Shown in pieces: positions 4,992-6,302 of a stretch of DNA of 6,302 bases. The stretch spans positions 1 through 6,302 of the forward strand of contig CAMLLK010000065.1 in NCBI GenBank assembly GCA_946480885.1, in the 5' to 3' direction. Made by a program: the position numbers and the translations under genes. Every line of letters begins with the position of its first letter. Positions within the stretch are counted from its first letter, which is position 1. The stretch comes from an uncultured Thermoproteales archaeon. GTDB lineage: Archaea > Thermoproteota > Thermoprotei > Thermoproteales > Thermoproteaceae. The notes beneath the pieces were generated by a model. That model had not been told where the DNA came from. It searched no databases and saw only the letters and a program-made list of their open reading frames with translations.

Positions 4992-5720
4992 ATGGCTGTG
5001 CCTATTGGCGGACCCGAAGAAGTGCCTCATATAGAAGTAGATGAAGAGACTAAAGAAATTATAAAAGAAATGTTAAGCCAAATGGAAAACTCAGTAGAGG
5101 TTAATTTCTTCACAAGTCCTGAATGCGCCGGTAGAGAGACAAATTGGTGTATCCCAACTGAGGAACTTCTCGACCTCTTGACTCAATTGGCACCGCCTGG
5201 CAAATTGAAAGTGAATAAATACAACTATATAAATAACCAAGATGTATTTAAAAGATTTGGAGTAGAGACACATAGAGTCCCCTCCATATATTTTGGAGAC
5301 GGATTTATACGTTATTTAGGTGCTCCCATGGGAGAAGAAGTCAGAGCCTTTATAGAGACGATAGTGAGGCTTAGCACGGGTAGAACTGGGCTGAGGCAGA
5401 AGACTAGGGCTGAGTTATCTAATTTAGCTCAGTCAGCGCCTAAGAGAGTCTACGTGTTGACAGTAGTCACTCCTAGTTGTCCATATTGTCCATACGCAGC
5501 GCTGTTGGCGAATATGTTCGCCTATGAGAGTAAGGGAAAAGTAATCTCAGTAGTTGTAGAGGCCTATGAAAACCCCGACATAGCAGATACATACGGCGTG
5601 ACCGGCGTGCCTACAGTAATTTTACAATCTGAAGACGCAGGTCTCGGAGAGGTAGAATTCGTCGGTGTGCCACCTGAACACGAGCTTTTGGCTAGGGTGA
5701 AGAGCCACATGGGCCTTTAA
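4992..5720 (+). CDS. pdo: Protein disulfide oxidoreductase, two thioredoxin-fold units
   Basis: PDOs are cytosolic enzymes of hyperthermophiles that form, reduce and shuffle protein disulfides. The 242 residues contain two thioredoxin-like units. The C-terminal unit has C163-P-Y-C166 with its cis-proline motif GVP (P207). The N-terminal unit has its cis-proline in RVPS (P97), but its cysteines are C45 and C53, separated by seven residues (ECAGRETNWC), where the well-studied homologues carry CxxC. The N-terminal half may therefore be a structural disulfide, a metal site or a modified redox centre. The length fits the family, which usually has 220-240 residues, with a short acidic N-terminal extension. 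The gene shares one base with the following pyrophosphatase gene. The thioredoxin-like protein upstream in the window has the same CPYC active site, encoded by an identical 13-base DNA stretch. Confidence 0.93.
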   Translation: MAVPIGGPEEVPHIEVDEETKEIIKEMLSQMENSVEVNFFTSPECAGRETNWCIPTEELLDLLTQLAPPGKLKVNKYNYINNQDVFKRFGVETHRVPSIYFGDGFIRYLGAPMGEEVRAFIETIVRLSTGRTGLRQKTRAELSNLAQSAPKRVYVLTVVTPSCPYCPYAALLANMFAYESKGKVISVVVEAYENPDIADTYGVTGVPTVILQSEDAGLGEVEFVGVPPEHELLARVKSHMGL

Positions 5721-6271
5721 TGCGTATTAAAATTGTTACAAATAATCTACACAAGTTTTTAGAAATTTCACAAATTTTAGAGCCTTATGGGATAGGAGTG
5801 GATAGACTAGACGCAGAGAAGTTAGAAATTCAACATGACGACGTCAAAGCCATCGCATCGGCAGCGGCGGAACGGCTGTGTAAAATCTATGGCGATTATG
5901 TCGTGGTTGAAGACACAGGTCTATATATAGAGGCCTTAGGCGGCTTTCCGGGCCCGTACGCCGAATATGTATATAGGACTATTGGACTGAAAGGCGTGTT
6001 GAGACTTCTAGAAGGCGTCTCTAACCGCCGCGCTAAATTTGTATGCGCAGCTGCTATATGTATAGGGGGGGAGGTCGAAGTTTTTGAAGGCGAGACGTGG
6101 GGGTATATTGTAGATAGTCCTAGAGGCTCTGGCGGGTTTGGGTACGACCCCATATTTATGCCAGAGGGTGAGACATACACATACGCCGAACTTGGCGAAT
6201 TTGTGAAGAATAGAATTTCACATAGAGCAAAGGCCTTTAGAAAACTCGCCGAGCGTTTAATTAATAGATAA
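5720..6271 (+). CDS. XTP/dITP pyrophosphatase (HAM1/RdgB family)
   Basis: It hydrolyses non-canonical purine nucleoside triphosphates (ITP, dITP, XTP) to monophosphates and pyrophosphate, keeping deaminated purines out of DNA and RNA. High growth temperature speeds such deamination. The 183-residue protein has all family motifs: T7-N-N with K12 at the N-terminus, the acidic LEIQ (E36), the catalytic VEDTGL with D65 followed by GGFPGPY, FGYDPIF (140-146) for base recognition, and S167-H-R near the C-terminus. DTGL replaces the commoner DSGL, a conservative change. Its ATG shares one base with the stop codon of the disulfide oxidoreductase gene (TAATG). No separate TATA box is visible, so it is probably co-transcribed and reinitiated after the upstream stop. 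Catalysis needs Mg2+. Confidence 0.95.
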   Translation: MRIKIVTNNLHKFLEISQILEPYGIGVDRLDAEKLEIQHDDVKAIASAAAERLCKIYGDYVVVEDTGLYIEALGGFPGPYAEYVYRTIGLKGVLRLLEGVSNRRAKFVCAAAICIGGEVEVFEGETWGYIVDSPRGSGGFGYDPIFMPEGETYTYAELGEFVKNRISHRAKAFRKLAERLINR

Positions 6272-6284
6272 TTTATTTAAATTT
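6258..6284 (+). promoter_or_regulatory. AT-rich region, possible promoter of a gene beyond the window
   Basis: TTTAATTAAT (6257-6266) and TTTATTTAAATTT (6272-6284) around the pyrophosphatase stop resemble the TATA regions used elsewhere here. The first would place a leaderless start near the GTG at 6289, the second just past the window end. The same sequence could instead be a terminator. Only about thirty bases follow the stop, so the call is weak. Confidence 0.3.
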
Positions 6285-6302
6285 CGATGTGTATAGATCT
6301 TT

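Noticed and set aside
6286..6302. The end of the window (GTGTATAGATCTTT) faintly resembles part of the other Illumina adapter.
   Set aside because: The match is short and imperfect, and the sequence continues the AT-rich genomic context. Unlike the left end, there is no convincing adapter.
1..6302. CRISPR arrays, insertion sequences, integrase sites or toxin-antitoxin pairs.
   Set aside because: No regularly spaced repeats, terminal inverted repeats, transposase motifs or small paired genes were seen. The content is housekeeping and redox genes.

Overview
The window looks like a fragment of a hyperthermophilic crenarchaeon of the Thermoproteales, most like Pyrobaculum or a close relative. 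The evidence is an archaeal-type ribosomal protein uL6, a tRNA gene broken by three tiny bulge-helix-bulge introns (typical of Thermoproteales), TATA boxes placed 23-26 bases before start codons (leaderless mRNAs), GTG starts, very tight gene packing and several disulfide-redox proteins. The genus is inferred from style and protein similarity; no search was run. Bases 1-50 are not biological. They match the Illumina i7 index primer/adapter, so genomic sequence begins near base 51 and position 1 is a contig end.

Layout: tRNA-Ile(GAU) with three introns (112-248, +); ribosomal protein uL6 (286-876, +); a UbiA-family polyprenyltransferase, probably for menaquinone (873-1742, -), tail-to-tail with uL6 and overlapping it by four bases; a palindromic AT-rich element apparently serving as a shared divergent promoter; a thioredoxin-fold CPYC protein (1789-2214, +); a CoA-disulfide reductase/NADH oxidase-like flavoenzyme (2242-3588, +); NAD-type malate dehydrogenase (3647-4573, +); an unrecognised 123-residue protein with an oligo-lysine tail (4591-4962, +); a protein disulfide oxidoreductase (4992-5720, +); and an XTP/dITP pyrophosphatase (5720-6271, +) joined to it by a TAATG stop/start overlap. 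No gap between genes exceeds 60 bases after the tRNA.

Functionally, three of the eight proteins (thioredoxin-like protein, flavin disulfide reductase, protein disulfide oxidoreductase) handle thiol-disulfide exchange. This suits the disulfide-rich cytosol reported for Pyrobaculum-like archaea, and a relay from NAD(P)H through the flavoenzyme to the CPYC proteins is a reasonable inference. Malate dehydrogenase and the prenyltransferase belong to central carbon and quinone metabolism; uL6, the tRNA and the nucleotide-sanitising enzyme are housekeeping. Almost every plus-strand gene carries its own TATA box, so the row reads as a set of separate leaderless units rather than one operon; only the last two genes look translationally coupled.

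No wholly new system is evident. The points most worth checking are the triple-intron tRNA, the shared divergent TATA element that also corrects the prenyltransferase start, the non-canonical CX7C site in the N-terminal half of the disulfide oxidoreductase, and the orphan lysine-tailed protein.
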